DNA of 64,000 nt from Brumimicrobium oceani (GTDB taxonomy: Bacteria; Bacteroidota; Bacteroidia; Flavobacteriales_D; Crocinitomicaceae). Below are positions 36,283 to 45,415 of this stretch, piece by piece. The stretch's first letter is position 1, and every line of letters begins with the position of its first letter. The notes beneath the pieces were generated by a model that saw nothing but the letters and a program-made list of their open reading frames with translations, had not been told where the DNA came from and ran no database searches. The stretch spans positions 30,002-94,001 of the forward strand of contig NZ_QFRJ01000012.1 in the NCBI RefSeq assembly GCF_003143775.1. Reading direction: 5' to 3'. The position numbers and the translations under genes are program-made.

Positions 36283-37572
36283 TTACTTCAACTGAAAATT
36301 CTTAAACGGCTTCAAAGTCAGCATCACATAAGCCCATCCGCTTGTATCATTATTATCTACATTTTTCAATTCACGCATAGTTCCAGTTCCAAACATGTGC
36401 GAATATCCAGCTTGTATTGTTACTTCATCCGCAAATTGATATTTCACAGTAAAATCAATCTCGTAACCCAAATATGGATCCATTGCTATAAAGTTTGGTG
36501 TGAAATTACCTGGTCTTGCCACATCAGCTGCAGCATAAAACATGTGATTAGCTAAGCCAAAAGTATATTTTCCTTTCGAATATTTAGCTTTTAAATACCC
36601 ATCCATCAACCCCACATTATTACCATGGTTTCCAACATAGAAGTAATCCATGAATCCATTAAACAAATGATTGGTTCCGTATAAAGGTGTAAAAGATTCA
36701 TTTCTATCATTTATTGTGGCTTCATCAGATGTTCCAGATAGTATTTCACCTCCTAAAGTAATTCCCCAATTTTTATTTGGTTTGTAAGTCCCTGCTAAAC
36801 TCGCATTGTAGGCACTTAAAGTCTGCTTATTTGGTGCAACTCCCATTTGATAATATCCATAAGCTATAACATCAAACTTTTTTCTTTTATATTCTAAGTG
36901 TGTTCCAATTGTTTGAGAAAAATTAGTTCTTGATTTATATACACTGTCCTCCAAATAGATTTGATCAACACCATTGTTTAGGACCAGGACACTTGCACTA
37001 AAATTATCCCATTTTTTATTCGCCCATAAATATTGGAAAGTCTTGTAATTGTTAAGTGTATAAAATATTTCAGTATTCGAAGCTTTTTCTTGATTATAAG
37101 TCGCTCCAACATCAACACTCCAAGAACTATCTCTGAATTTTAAAATTACACCATCATGTCTGCGCCCTTGCATAGCCCAGTCTAAACCACCAAATATTCT
37201 TTGATTATCATAAGAGATAGGTTGTCTACCTACTTTTAATGTCCATTTATTATTTAAAAATAGAGAAACATTGGCCTGGTAAATGGATAAAAGTCCATTG
37301 TTGTCAATTGCTAAATGAGAAGTGTTCCCCCAAGTTCTTACATCTTGCATGCTTAAGTTAAAAGCAAATTTTTCGTGAGTATACTTAGCACCCAATCTAG
37401 CTCTTTGAGCAATAAAAAAACCAGGGTCTTGATCGCTCATTAGTGGTTGTTGATAGCCATTTGCAAATTCAGCTCTTGCCTTATATTGACCCGTAAGTTC
37501 TAGTTGCGAGTTACTATATATAGAAGTTAATAATGCTAATCCGATTAATAAGGAGTTTCTTAGATGTTTCAT
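36283..37572 (-). CDS. outer-membrane porin, alginate-export family
   Basis: 429 residues from ATG 37572 (MKHLRNSLLIGLALLTSIYSNSQ, a signal peptide). The mature part (GQYKARAEFANGYQQPL, FNLSMQDVRTWG, WTLKVGRQPISYDNQRIFGGLDWAMQGRRHDG) is the alginate_export-type beta-barrel (PF13372). The transported solute is unknown. Family members in Bacteroidota often lie near respiratory and nitrosative genes. An FNR-like box lies 48 bp upstream of the start codon. Confidence 0.85.
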   Translation of the reverse strand: MKHLRNSLLIGLALLTSIYSNSQLELTGQYKARAEFANGYQQPLMSDQDPGFFIAQRARLGAKYTHEKFAFNLSMQDVRTWGNTSHLAIDNNGLLSIYQANVSLFLNNKWTLKVGRQPISYDNQRIFGGLDWAMQGRRHDGVILKFRDSSWSVDVGATYNQEKASNTEIFYTLNNYKTFQYLWANKKWDNFSASVLVLNNGVDQIYLEDSVYKSRTNFSQTIGTHLEYKRKKFDVIAYGYYQMGVAPNKQTLSAYNASLAGTYKPNKNWGITLGGEILSGTSDEATINDRNESFTPLYGTNHLFNGFMDYFYVGNHGNNVGLMDGYLKAKYSKGKYTFGLANHMFYAAADVARPGNFTPNFIAMDPYLGYEIDFTVKYQFADEVTIQAGYSHMFGTGTMRELKNVDNNDTSGWAYVMLTLKPFKNFQLK

Positions 37573-37619
37573 AATTTCTAAATTTTCTGTAAAAGTGAGA
37601 TTTCGAAGATAAAACAGAA

Positions 37620-37633
37620 ATGACAATAATCAA
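37620..37633 (-). promoter_or_regulatory. FNR-like box before the porin gene
   Basis: Read toward the gene: TTGAT-TATT-GTCAT. At the class II distance lies a poor -7 element (minus-strand CACTTTTA, 37597-37590), which would put the start about 13 nt before the ATG. Confidence 0.5.
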
Positions 37634-37932
37634 TTTTTATCATGTTAAATGGCATGAATCTTTAAAGAGGATCTATTTGGAGGTGTTAGCGTCTTGTATA
37701 TTTGAAAAAAGTAAAAACTCACCTTTAATTTCTAAAATATAGATGGGTTTTTAAATTTCGATTAGCTCATAAAGAATGCTAACTATACCAGTCAAATGTC
37801 AATTAAGTAGGTGTACTTGGGAGTTAAAATAGCTGTAAGATTTTTTAATGTTAAAGGCAGCATAAGAGTTCTTATATAATCTAGCAGTTTTATGTGAAAA
37901 TCTGTTTTAGTTTTTCAAACATCCATTCTTTC

Positions 37933-37946
37933 CTGATTTTAATCAG
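37933..37946 (+). promoter_or_regulatory. FNR-like box before the pterin synthase gene
   Basis: CTGAT-TTTA-ATCAG, a perfect palindrome. The nearest -7 like sequence (CAACTTTG, 37996-38003) is 60 bp away centre to centre, which would be a class I position. Confidence 0.45.
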
Positions 37947-38024
37947 TATCCGTTCCTTTTTCTTTCTGTTATTGTTCTCTCATCATTTATATTCTCAACT
38001 TTGAACTTTTAAAAGCTGTAAGTC

Positions 38025-38477
38025 ATGAATAGAAATATACTACGTGTAACTAAAAGATTTACATTTGAAATGGCGCATGCCCTAATGAACTACGATGGAA
38101 ATTGCCAATATATACATGGACATTCCTATAAGTTATATGTGACCTTATTGGGATTGGTTAAAGATAGCCCAAACATGGCGAAAGACGGAATGGTTTGTGA
38201 TTTCTCTAGTCTAAAAAAGATTGTAAATGATAAAATTATTGACCGTTTTGACCATACTTTGGTGCTGAATGCGAATGATGAAAGTAAAACTAAATTTAAT
38301 CAACCAAATCAACGTATTTTGTTATTTCCTGTTCAACCAACTTGCGAGAATCTATTGCTTCATTTCAAAAACGAGTTATTGAGTGATTTACCAGACGATT
38401 TGACTTTGGCGAATATCAAGTTGTACGAAACAGAGGGTTCTTTCGCTGAATGGGATATACATGACCAGAATTTTTAA
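38025..38477 (+). CDS. 6-pyruvoyl-tetrahydropterin synthase / QueD family protein
   Basis: 150 residues. The family converts dihydroneopterin triphosphate to 6-pyruvoyl-tetrahydropterin or 6-carboxy-tetrahydropterin. The zinc ligands are visible in FEMAHALM and YIHGHSYKLYV, with MVCDFSSLKKIV and the RFDHTLVLN segment, and the C-terminal TCENLLLHFK and LYETEGSFAEW match the QueD fold. Whether it serves queuosine or pterin synthesis cannot be decided. It stands before the act operon but 417 bp away. Confidence 0.88.
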   Translation: MNRNILRVTKRFTFEMAHALMNYDGNCQYIHGHSYKLYVTLLGLVKDSPNMAKDGMVCDFSSLKKIVNDKIIDRFDHTLVLNANDESKTKFNQPNQRILLFPVQPTCENLLLHFKNELLSDLPDDLTLANIKLYETEGSFAEWDIHDQNF

Positions 38478-38743
38478 TTGTAAATTGTTAATAACATATT
38501 TCCTTTTTTTTGTCACCCCTTGTTATTTGGGGTGACTTGAAGAGAAAAAGATATTCACATCTGCAATAAATTATTTTTGCTTTCTGAAATTATTTTCTCA
38601 AAAGAGAGTTTTGTGATTTATTGCTTTAGTTCACTTAATTTATCTCTTTTTAACAAACTTTTGTAAATTGATAATGAATAACCTAACTCATTTTATCCTC
38701 GCTTTTCTGTAACAAATGTATCTGTCACTAGGAAGACCTAAGT

Positions 38744-38762
38744 ATTTAGAATGATTCTAAAT
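38744..38762 (+). promoter_or_regulatory. perfect palindrome upstream of actA (second copy of the Fur-style site)
   Basis: ATTTAGAATGATTCTAAAT, a 19-bp perfect palindrome with the same 17-bp core as at 31422-31438. It is about 90 bp upstream of the actA -7 element, too far for simple promoter occlusion. Confidence 0.5.
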
Positions 38763-38854
38763 TAATTTTAAAAGGGTTTTTATTGTCATGAAACTGTCAT
38801 TGACTATGGATATTCTGCTAATTTTGCTTCCAATAAGTATTGCGAATTATCACA

Positions 38855-38862
38855 TATATTTG
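38855..38862 (+). promoter_or_regulatory. -7 promoter element of the act-cox operon
   Basis: TATATTTG, a perfect TAnnTTTG, 32 bp before the actA ATG. No -33 TTTG at the usual spacing. Confidence 0.55.
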
Positions 38863-38894
38863 TGAAATTATAAATCAAAATATCTAAGAATCAG

Positions 38895-40202
38895 ATGTTT
38901 AATAAGGGAAATAAAGGATTGTTTGCGTTTGTATTAACGCTATTCATGTTGACCAATTTTGTGACGAGCGCACAAGAAGGAGAGTCAATATTTAATTCAA
39001 AATGTGCTACTTGTCACGTTCCGCACAAGGACATGACCGGGCCTAAATTGTTCGAAGTTCGACAAAAATGGGAAGAAGGTGGTGCCATGGAAGGTTCACT
39101 TTATCAATGGGTGAGAAATTGGCAAGTTGCAGCAGCGACAGATCCATATGCGAAAGAAGTAGCGGATTGGGCTCCATCAGCAATGACCACTTTTGCTGAT
39201 TTAAGCGATGAGCAAATCGATGCAGTTTTTGACTATGTTGATGCGCAGCCTTTGCCAGGTGCAGCTAGTGATGCTGGTGCGGCAGTGGGAGCGGTTGCTA
39301 CGAACGTAGCTACAGAAGAAAATGACTTTAGCTGGATTTGGTACGTTTTAGGTGTTGTCTTCTTGGTTATTATATTTTCTGTTGGTGGAGTTCGACGTCA
39401 ATTGCAAGAATTGGACGAAGACGCTGATAAACATGTGAAAGTAGGGTCGAAAGTTTGGATCTTCAAAAACAGAAAATATGTTGGGATGGGTGTTCTTGTC
39501 GTTGTATTGGCAGGAGTAACTTGGTTCTTCGTTGCCTTGAATGATATTGGTATTGTAACAGGTTACCAGCCAAGTCAGCCAATCGCATTTCCACACGATA
39601 AGCATGCTGGTATTAATGGAATTGATTGTAAGTACTGTCATAATTCAGCAGATAAATCAAAATCAGCGGGTATACCAACTACAAACGTTTGTATGAACTG
39701 TCACAAGCAGATCCAAGGTGAAGGTGATCAAGTTGAGAAAATCAAGAACATTTATAAATCTGCTGGTTTCTCTCCAGAAGGAGGTGGTAGCTACAGCGGT
39801 GAAACTGAGAATATTGTTTGGAATAAAGTACATAATTTGCCAGATCACGTTTACTTTAATCACTCACAACACGTTGAGGTTGGTGGTATAGATTGTAAGC
39901 AGTGTCATGGTGATATGACAAAACAAAGTGCTTTGCCACGTGTGGTTCCAGTTGAAGAATTAAATGAGATTGAAGGTAATGTTCAGTTAACTAGACCAAC
40001 TCTATCAATGGGATGGTGTATTGAATGTCACAATGTTAAAGAAGTATCTACAGGAACACTTGAAGGTAAAGGTGGGTACTACGATGAAATTCATAAACGT
40101 CTTTTAGAAAATGACGAGTCATTGTACGAGGAGTACCTTGAAGATGGCAAAGTAACAGTAAACGAACTTGGCGGATGGGAATGTGCTAAGTGTCACTACT
40201 AA
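38895..40202 (+). CDS. actA: Alternative Complex III multiheme cytochrome subunit ActA (with fused N-terminal cytochrome)
   Basis: 435 residues with a signal peptide. Six CxxCH heme motifs are seen: CATCH near residue 37 in an N-terminal monoheme domain, then after two transmembrane helices (WYVLGVVFLVIIFSVGG; VGMGVLVVVLAGVTWFF) a pentaheme part with CKYCH, CMNCH, CKQCH, CIECH and CAKCH. ActA is the heme-rich electron-transfer subunit of the quinol:acceptor oxidoreductase ACIII. First gene of actABCDEF-coxBA. Confidence 0.93.
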   Translation: MFNKGNKGLFAFVLTLFMLTNFVTSAQEGESIFNSKCATCHVPHKDMTGPKLFEVRQKWEEGGAMEGSLYQWVRNWQVAAATDPYAKEVADWAPSAMTTFADLSDEQIDAVFDYVDAQPLPGAASDAGAAVGAVATNVATEENDFSWIWYVLGVVFLVIIFSVGGVRRQLQELDEDADKHVKVGSKVWIFKNRKYVGMGVLVVVLAGVTWFFVALNDIGIVTGYQPSQPIAFPHDKHAGINGIDCKYCHNSADKSKSAGIPTTNVCMNCHKQIQGEGDQVEKIKNIYKSAGFSPEGGGSYSGETENIVWNKVHNLPDHVYFNHSQHVEVGGIDCKQCHGDMTKQSALPRVVPVEELNEIEGNVQLTRPTLSMGWCIECHNVKEVSTGTLEGKGGYYDEIHKRLLENDESLYEEYLEDGKVTVNELGGWECAKCHY

Positions 40203-40228
40203 TTAAAAAGTTGATAGCTAAATAAGAT

Positions 40229-43200
40229 ATGGCAATGAGCAAAAAATATTGGAAAGGTCTTGAAGAGTTAAATCAAACTCCCGAATTTATCGAGAATAGA
40301 GACCAAGAGTTTAGTCAAGATATAAGTGTTGATGAGTTTTTAGCGGATGAAAAGTTAAGTGAATCATCAACTCCAAGGAGGGATTTCTTGAAATTCTTAG
40401 GATTTAGTGTTGCTGCTGCTACAATTGCGGCATGTGAGGCTCCTGTAACAAAAGCTATTCCTTACGTTAACAAACCAGTTGATGTTACTCCTGGAGTAGC
40501 AACATGGTACGCATCAACGTATTATGACGGTAATTCTTACGCTAACATTCTTGTGAAGACAAGAGAAGGGCGTCCTATCTATATTAAAGGGAACAAAGAT
40601 TTTGGATTTACAAACGGAAACGTTAATCCGCAAATTATTGCTTCTGTTCTCTCCTTGTATAATGAAGCAAGGCTACAATATGCATTTAAAGATGGCCAAG
40701 GAATTTCTACAGCTGATGCTGATAGCGAAATTGTTGCCGAACTAAATAAAATTAAGAGCAAAGGGGGTAAAGTTGTTCTTGTCTCCAACACACTTGCTTC
40801 TCCTTCTTCATATAAAGCAGTTGAAGAGCTAGAAAGATCTATCACAGGTCGTGTATCACCAAAAACTACTCCAGTTGTAGCGAAAGACGAAAATGGCGTA
40901 ATAGGTAAGGTTGTAGATAAGGTAAAAGATGTATTTAACGGAGAGGATGCAGCGGTTGCCGCAATGTCAACTAGCTCTGCAACCGGTGCTCAGTTTGAGC
41001 ATATTCAATACGACGCTGTATCTTATGCGGGTATCAGAAAAGCAAACGAACTTTCTTTTGGTAAATCTGTGATTCCAGATTATGACTTTGCAAAAGCAAA
41101 AACTATTGTAAGTTTTGGTGCTGACTTCTTAAGCACTTGGCTAATGGCTACTCAATATACAGGGCAGTATGCGCAAAGACGCGATCCTGATGGAGATTGG
41201 ATGAGTAAGCACTACCAAATTGAGTCAAACATGTCAATCACTGGATCTAATGCTGATGTTAGAATGATGATCAAGCCTTCTGAAGAAGCTGGATTGTTAG
41301 CTGCTTTAGTTAAAGATTTGGGTGGTTCAATTAGCGGTGTATCTGCTTCCATTCCTGAGAGAATAGGTGCTGACAACGTGAAGAAAATGGCCAAAGATTT
41401 GAAGAAGGGTAACGGATTGATCGTTTCAGGATCAAACAACGTTGCTGTTCAAGTTTTAGTGAATAAAGCAAATCATTTAATTGGAGCCTACAACTCCACA
41501 ATTAATTTGAATAATCCTGTTCACATGTTTGCATCTGAGGATGACAAGATGATGAAATTTGTAAATGACGTAGTATCGGGTAAAGGACCAGATGCTGTGT
41601 TTTTCTATGGTGTAAATCCAGTGTACACTGCGCCAAATGGTGTGGCTTTAGCTGAAGCACTTGGGAATACTTCATTGACGGTATCTCTATCGGGTGTCAT
41701 GGATGAGACAGCTGCTAATTGTAAGTTTGTGGTTCCAGATCATCATGCTTTAGAATCATGGAACGATTTCTCTCCAAAGGAGAATGAGTATGCGTTGGCG
41801 CAACCAACTATTCGACCACTTTATGATACGGTCGCAGCACAAGAATCTTTCTTAGTGTGGTCAGGAAAAGCACAGCGTGAAGGAAAAGACAGTAAAGTTT
41901 ATTTCAATTATATAAAAGAGAATTGGACAAATAATGGATTTGCGGGATCATCAAATTTTGATGTGTTCTGGAATAAAACCATTCATAACTCTGTTTTCAC
42001 AAAAACAATGTCTACACCATCAACTTTAAGTTTCAATGATGGTGCACTTTCTCAGGTAGCTAAACAGTTGCCAGAAGCCGGTGAGTTAGAGGTTGTTTTA
42101 TATCAAAAAGCGGCAATTGGTCGAGGAGATCAAGCAGCAAATCCATGGTTGCAAGAAACACCAGATCCTATTACTAAGGTGACTTGGGATAATTACATCA
42201 CCATGAATCCAACGATCATGAAAGATCAAGGGTACAATGAACACATTGATCAAGAGCACGGATGTACTCTAGCTTCAATTACTGTTGGAGGTGTTACTTA
42301 CGAATTGCCAGTTTATCCTTCACCAGGTCAAGCACCTGGGACTGTAGGTATCGCATTGGGATACGGAAGAGGAGAAGGGAACGCTAATATTGGTAAGGCG
42401 GCTTTCCAAACGAAAGAATACGGTGGACATGTTACTGACGAAAACGGAAATCCAAAACCAATAGGGAAAAATGCATTTAGAATGATCCAAACTGCTGGAG
42501 GTACTATGGAGTATACCGCTGCAGGATCTATCGAAAATAAAAATACGAATTACCCAATAGCTACAACTCAAATTCACAGAACTGTGATGGCGAGAAATTC
42601 TATCGTAAGAGAAACAACACTGGATACTTATACATCACTATCAAAAGATGCGTATAATCCAGATTGGATGCTTCAAAAAATCGATGAGAATGGTAAGCAC
42701 GTTCAAGCACCACTAGCCGAATTTGATTTGTGGGACGCTCATCCTGTTGAGAATGTTGGTCACCGTTGGGGGATGACTATTGATTTAAGTGCATGTATTG
42801 GTTGTGGTTCTTGTTTGGTTGCGTGTCAGGCTGAAAACAATGTACCAGTGGTCGGTAAAGACGAGGTTCGAAGAGGTCGTGAAATGCACTGGTTGCGCAT
42901 TGACCGTTACTATGCCTCAAATGATGAAGCTACTGTTGGACAGCGTAAAGACAAAGACAATTTCTCTTATAAAGAACTTGAAATTGCGGCTGAGAATCCA
43001 AAGGTTGTTCACCAACCAATGATGTGTCACCACTGTAACCATGCACCATGTGAAACAGTTTGTCCAGTATCTGCTACAACGCACTCAAATGAAGGGTTGA
43101 ACCAGATGACATATAACCGTTGTATTGGTACACGTTATTGTGCAAACAACTGTCCTTATAAAGTAAGACGCTTTAACTGGTTCAATTATCCATCTTACAA

Positions 43201-43630
43201 GAAGTTTGGTGAAGTGAATCCAGCACAAGATGACTTAGGACGTATGGTATTAAATCCAGATGTTACAGTGAGAACACGTGGTGTAATGGAAAAATGTTCA
43301 TTCTGTGTACAACGTATTCAAGAAGGTAAGTTAACAGCTAAGAAAGAATCTCGTCCAGTGGCTGATGGAGATGTTACAACAGCTTGTGGTGATGCTTGTC
43401 CAACAAATGCGATTATCGTAGGTGACTGGAATGATGTTAATTCTAAAATTAGAAAATCAGCAGATCACAAACGTTCTTATCAAGCACTTGAAGAAATTGG
43501 TTTAAAGCCAAACATGTGGTATAAAGTTAAAGTACGTAACGAAGAAAATGATATTCTTGCAGGTATTCAAATGGCTAAAGAGCACGAAGGTGATCATGGA
43601 CATGCAGAATCTGAAGAAGCAAGTCATTAA
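40229..43630 (+). CDS. actB: Alternative Complex III iron-sulfur subunit ActB (molybdopterin-oxidoreductase-like)
   Basis: 1133 residues. Near the N-terminus lies a Tat-like RRDFLKFLGFSVAAATIAAC. The large middle part resembles a molybdopterin oxidoreductase but has lost cofactor-binding features, as in ACIII. The C-terminal part is ferredoxin-like with clusters CIGCGSCLVACQ, CHHCNHAPCETVCP, CIGTRYCANNCP, and CSFCVQRI with CGDACP. These are the one [3Fe-4S] and three [4Fe-4S] clusters known in ActB. It follows actA by 26 bp. Confidence 0.94.
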   Translation: MAMSKKYWKGLEELNQTPEFIENRDQEFSQDISVDEFLADEKLSESSTPRRDFLKFLGFSVAAATIAACEAPVTKAIPYVNKPVDVTPGVATWYASTYYDGNSYANILVKTREGRPIYIKGNKDFGFTNGNVNPQIIASVLSLYNEARLQYAFKDGQGISTADADSEIVAELNKIKSKGGKVVLVSNTLASPSSYKAVEELERSITGRVSPKTTPVVAKDENGVIGKVVDKVKDVFNGEDAAVAAMSTSSATGAQFEHIQYDAVSYAGIRKANELSFGKSVIPDYDFAKAKTIVSFGADFLSTWLMATQYTGQYAQRRDPDGDWMSKHYQIESNMSITGSNADVRMMIKPSEEAGLLAALVKDLGGSISGVSASIPERIGADNVKKMAKDLKKGNGLIVSGSNNVAVQVLVNKANHLIGAYNSTINLNNPVHMFASEDDKMMKFVNDVVSGKGPDAVFFYGVNPVYTAPNGVALAEALGNTSLTVSLSGVMDETAANCKFVVPDHHALESWNDFSPKENEYALAQPTIRPLYDTVAAQESFLVWSGKAQREGKDSKVYFNYIKENWTNNGFAGSSNFDVFWNKTIHNSVFTKTMSTPSTLSFNDGALSQVAKQLPEAGELEVVLYQKAAIGRGDQAANPWLQETPDPITKVTWDNYITMNPTIMKDQGYNEHIDQEHGCTLASITVGGVTYELPVYPSPGQAPGTVGIALGYGRGEGNANIGKAAFQTKEYGGHVTDENGNPKPIGKNAFRMIQTAGGTMEYTAAGSIENKNTNYPIATTQIHRTVMARNSIVRETTLDTYTSLSKDAYNPDWMLQKIDENGKHVQAPLAEFDLWDAHPVENVGHRWGMTIDLSACIGCGSCLVACQAENNVPVVGKDEVRRGREMHWLRIDRYYASNDEATVGQRKDKDNFSYKELEIAAENPKVVHQPMMCHHCNHAPCETVCPVSATTHSNEGLNQMTYNRCIGTRYCANNCPYKVRRFNWFNYPSYKKFGEVNPAQDDLGRMVLNPDVTVRTRGVMEKCSFCVQRIQEGKLTAKKESRPVADGDVTTACGDACPTNAIIVGDWNDVNSKIRKSADHKRSYQALEEIGLKPNMWYKVKVRNEENDILAGIQMAKEHEGDHGHAESEEASH

Positions 43631-43666
43631 TTGAATTATAAGTATTAAAACAATAAATATATTGTA

Positions 43667-45412
43667 ATGCATAAGGAAGCAACAATTAGAGAGCCCTTAG
43701 TTCTGGGGCACAAGACCTTTCATCAGGTAACTGAGGATGTTTGTAAACCAATTGAAGGTAAAGCACCAAAGACTTGGTACGTCCTTTTCGCTATCGCAGC
43801 CATCATTGGTGTGTATGGAGTAGGATGTATTCTGTATCTTTTGGGTACTGGTATTGGTACTTGGGGACTGAATAAGACCATTAACTGGGCTTGGGATATT
43901 ACTAACTTCGTTTGGTGGGTAGGTATTGGTCACGCAGGAACATTGATTTCCGCTGTACTTTTATTGTTCCGTCAGAAGTGGAGAATGGCCATCAACCGTT
44001 CTGCTGAGGCGATGACTATTTTTGCGGTATTTATGGCTGGTTTGTTCCCTTTGATCCACATGGGTCGTATTTGGGTTGCTTACTGGGTAATGCCTTTACC
44101 TAATCAATTTGGATCACTTTGGCCAAACTTTAACTCACCGCTTCTATGGGACGTTTTTGCGATTTCCACATATTTATCGGTGTCTTTAGTGTTCTGGTAT
44201 ATTGGATTGATTCCTGATTTCGCAACAATTAGAGATAGAGCTAAAAAACCGGTTGCTAAGAAAATTTATGGAATGCTATCCTTCGGATGGTCAGGTCGTG
44301 CAAAGCAATGGAGCCGATTTGAAATGGTTTCTTTAATCCTTGCAGGTTTGGCAACTCCATTGGTATTCTCGGTACACTCTATTGTATCGTTTGACTTTGC
44401 CACTTCTGTAATTCCTGGTTGGCATACCACAATTTTCCCACCATATTTCGTAGCTGGAGCGGTATTCTCTGGTTTTGCTATGGTGCAAACATTGATGTTG
44501 GTCATGAGAAAGGCTTATAACCTTGAGGCTTACATCCACACGAAGCACATTGAATACATGAACATTGTTATTATGTCTACTGGATCAATTGTAGGTATAG
44601 CTTATATTACTGAATTGTTCGTTTCTTGGTATTCTGGTGTGGAGTACGAGGCCTATGCATTTATCAATAGAGCAACTGGACCTTACTGGTGGGCTTATTG
44701 GGCGATGATGACATGTAACGTGGTTTCACCACAGTTGATGTGGTTCAAAAAACTGCGTACAAGTTTAACTTTTACTTTCCTTATTGCTATAGTTGTGAAT
44801 ATCGGAATGTGGTTCGAACGTTTCGTTATTATTGGAACTACACTTCACAGGGATTATCTTCCATCTTCTTGGAGCATGTTCTATCCAACGCACGTGGATA
44901 TTGGAATATTTGTGGGAACTATTGGTTTATTCTTTGTGTTTTTCCTTTTATTTACGAGATACTTCCCAGTTTTAGCTTTAAATGAGGTGAAAACAATTTT
45001 GAAGTCCTCAGGTCAATCGTTTAAAGATGGAGACGCCAAAACACCGGCATTCTCAATTGAGGAACAACACTTAGCGGATGTCAAAATGAAACCAGCAAGT
45101 AAAACTAATACAGCTGGCAATTCTGTAGAGGAAACTCCGGCGCTTGATCCTAGTTTAATTGCTATGGTTGGAACCTTAGGAGTAACTAATGCTGAGCATA
45201 AGGATAATTTGAAAGAACTAACTGGTTTGGGGGATGCAACAGAAAAGAAATTGAACGAAATAGGAATTTACACCTTCGCTCAACTTGCAAAAATAGATCC
45301 AACCGCAGATCTGGGCTTGTTAACTGCCTATCTAGGTGCAGCAGGTAATCAAGCAAACTTGTTGGTATGGAAAACAGAAGCAGAAGAAAAATTAAAAAAC
45401 GATAATAAATAA
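43667..45412 (+). CDS. actC: Alternative Complex III membrane subunit ActC (NrfD family) with a helix-hairpin-helix tail
   Basis: 581 residues. Residues 1-~445 form a ten-helix NrfD/PsrC-type quinol-binding membrane protein (WVGIGHAGTLISAVLLLF; AMVQTLMLVMR). The last ~120 residues are extra: a polar linker followed by ELTGLGDATEKKLNEIGIYTFAQLAKIDP, a helix-hairpin-helix motif usually seen in DNA-binding or in ribosomal-type proteins. Typical ActC proteins are around 460 residues, so the tail is unusual. Translation is probably coupled to actD, 3 bp downstream. Confidence 0.93.
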   Translation: MHKEATIREPLVLGHKTFHQVTEDVCKPIEGKAPKTWYVLFAIAAIIGVYGVGCILYLLGTGIGTWGLNKTINWAWDITNFVWWVGIGHAGTLISAVLLLFRQKWRMAINRSAEAMTIFAVFMAGLFPLIHMGRIWVAYWVMPLPNQFGSLWPNFNSPLLWDVFAISTYLSVSLVFWYIGLIPDFATIRDRAKKPVAKKIYGMLSFGWSGRAKQWSRFEMVSLILAGLATPLVFSVHSIVSFDFATSVIPGWHTTIFPPYFVAGAVFSGFAMVQTLMLVMRKAYNLEAYIHTKHIEYMNIVIMSTGSIVGIAYITELFVSWYSGVEYEAYAFINRATGPYWWAYWAMMTCNVVSPQLMWFKKLRTSLTFTFLIAIVVNIGMWFERFVIIGTTLHRDYLPSSWSMFYPTHVDIGIFVGTIGLFFVFFLLFTRYFPVLALNEVKTILKSSGQSFKDGDAKTPAFSIEEQHLADVKMKPASKTNTAGNSVEETPALDPSLIAMVGTLGVTNAEHKDNLKELTGLGDATEKKLNEIGIYTFAQLAKIDPTADLGLLTAYLGAAGNQANLLVWKTEAEEKLKNDNK

Positions 45413-45415
45413 GAC

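Larger units (their letters stand above)
37573..38024. other. intergenic region between porin and pterin synthase genes
   Basis: 452 bp between divergent genes. It holds two FNR-like boxes (37620-37633 and 37933-37946) and a perfect TATATTTG on the plus strand at 37697-37704, which has no box at the expected distance. A weak hairpin (AAAACTCA...TGGGTTTT) follows that element. No ORF is supported. Confidence 0.5.
38478..38894. other. intergenic region before the act operon
   Basis: 417 bp. It contains a perfect hairpin GTCACCCC/GGGGTGAC (38512-38536) that follows rather than precedes a T-run, the 19-bp palindrome at 38744-38762, and a perfect -7 element TATATTTG at 38855-38862 for actA. No ORF. 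Confidence 0.55.

Noticed and set aside
38512..38536. Terminator after the pterin synthase gene
   Set aside because: The 8-bp stem is perfect, but the T-run precedes it and none follows in either direction as needed.
40229..43630. ActB as a functional molybdoenzyme
   Set aside because: Its context in actABCDEF and loss of cofactor ligands identify it as the ACIII subunit.
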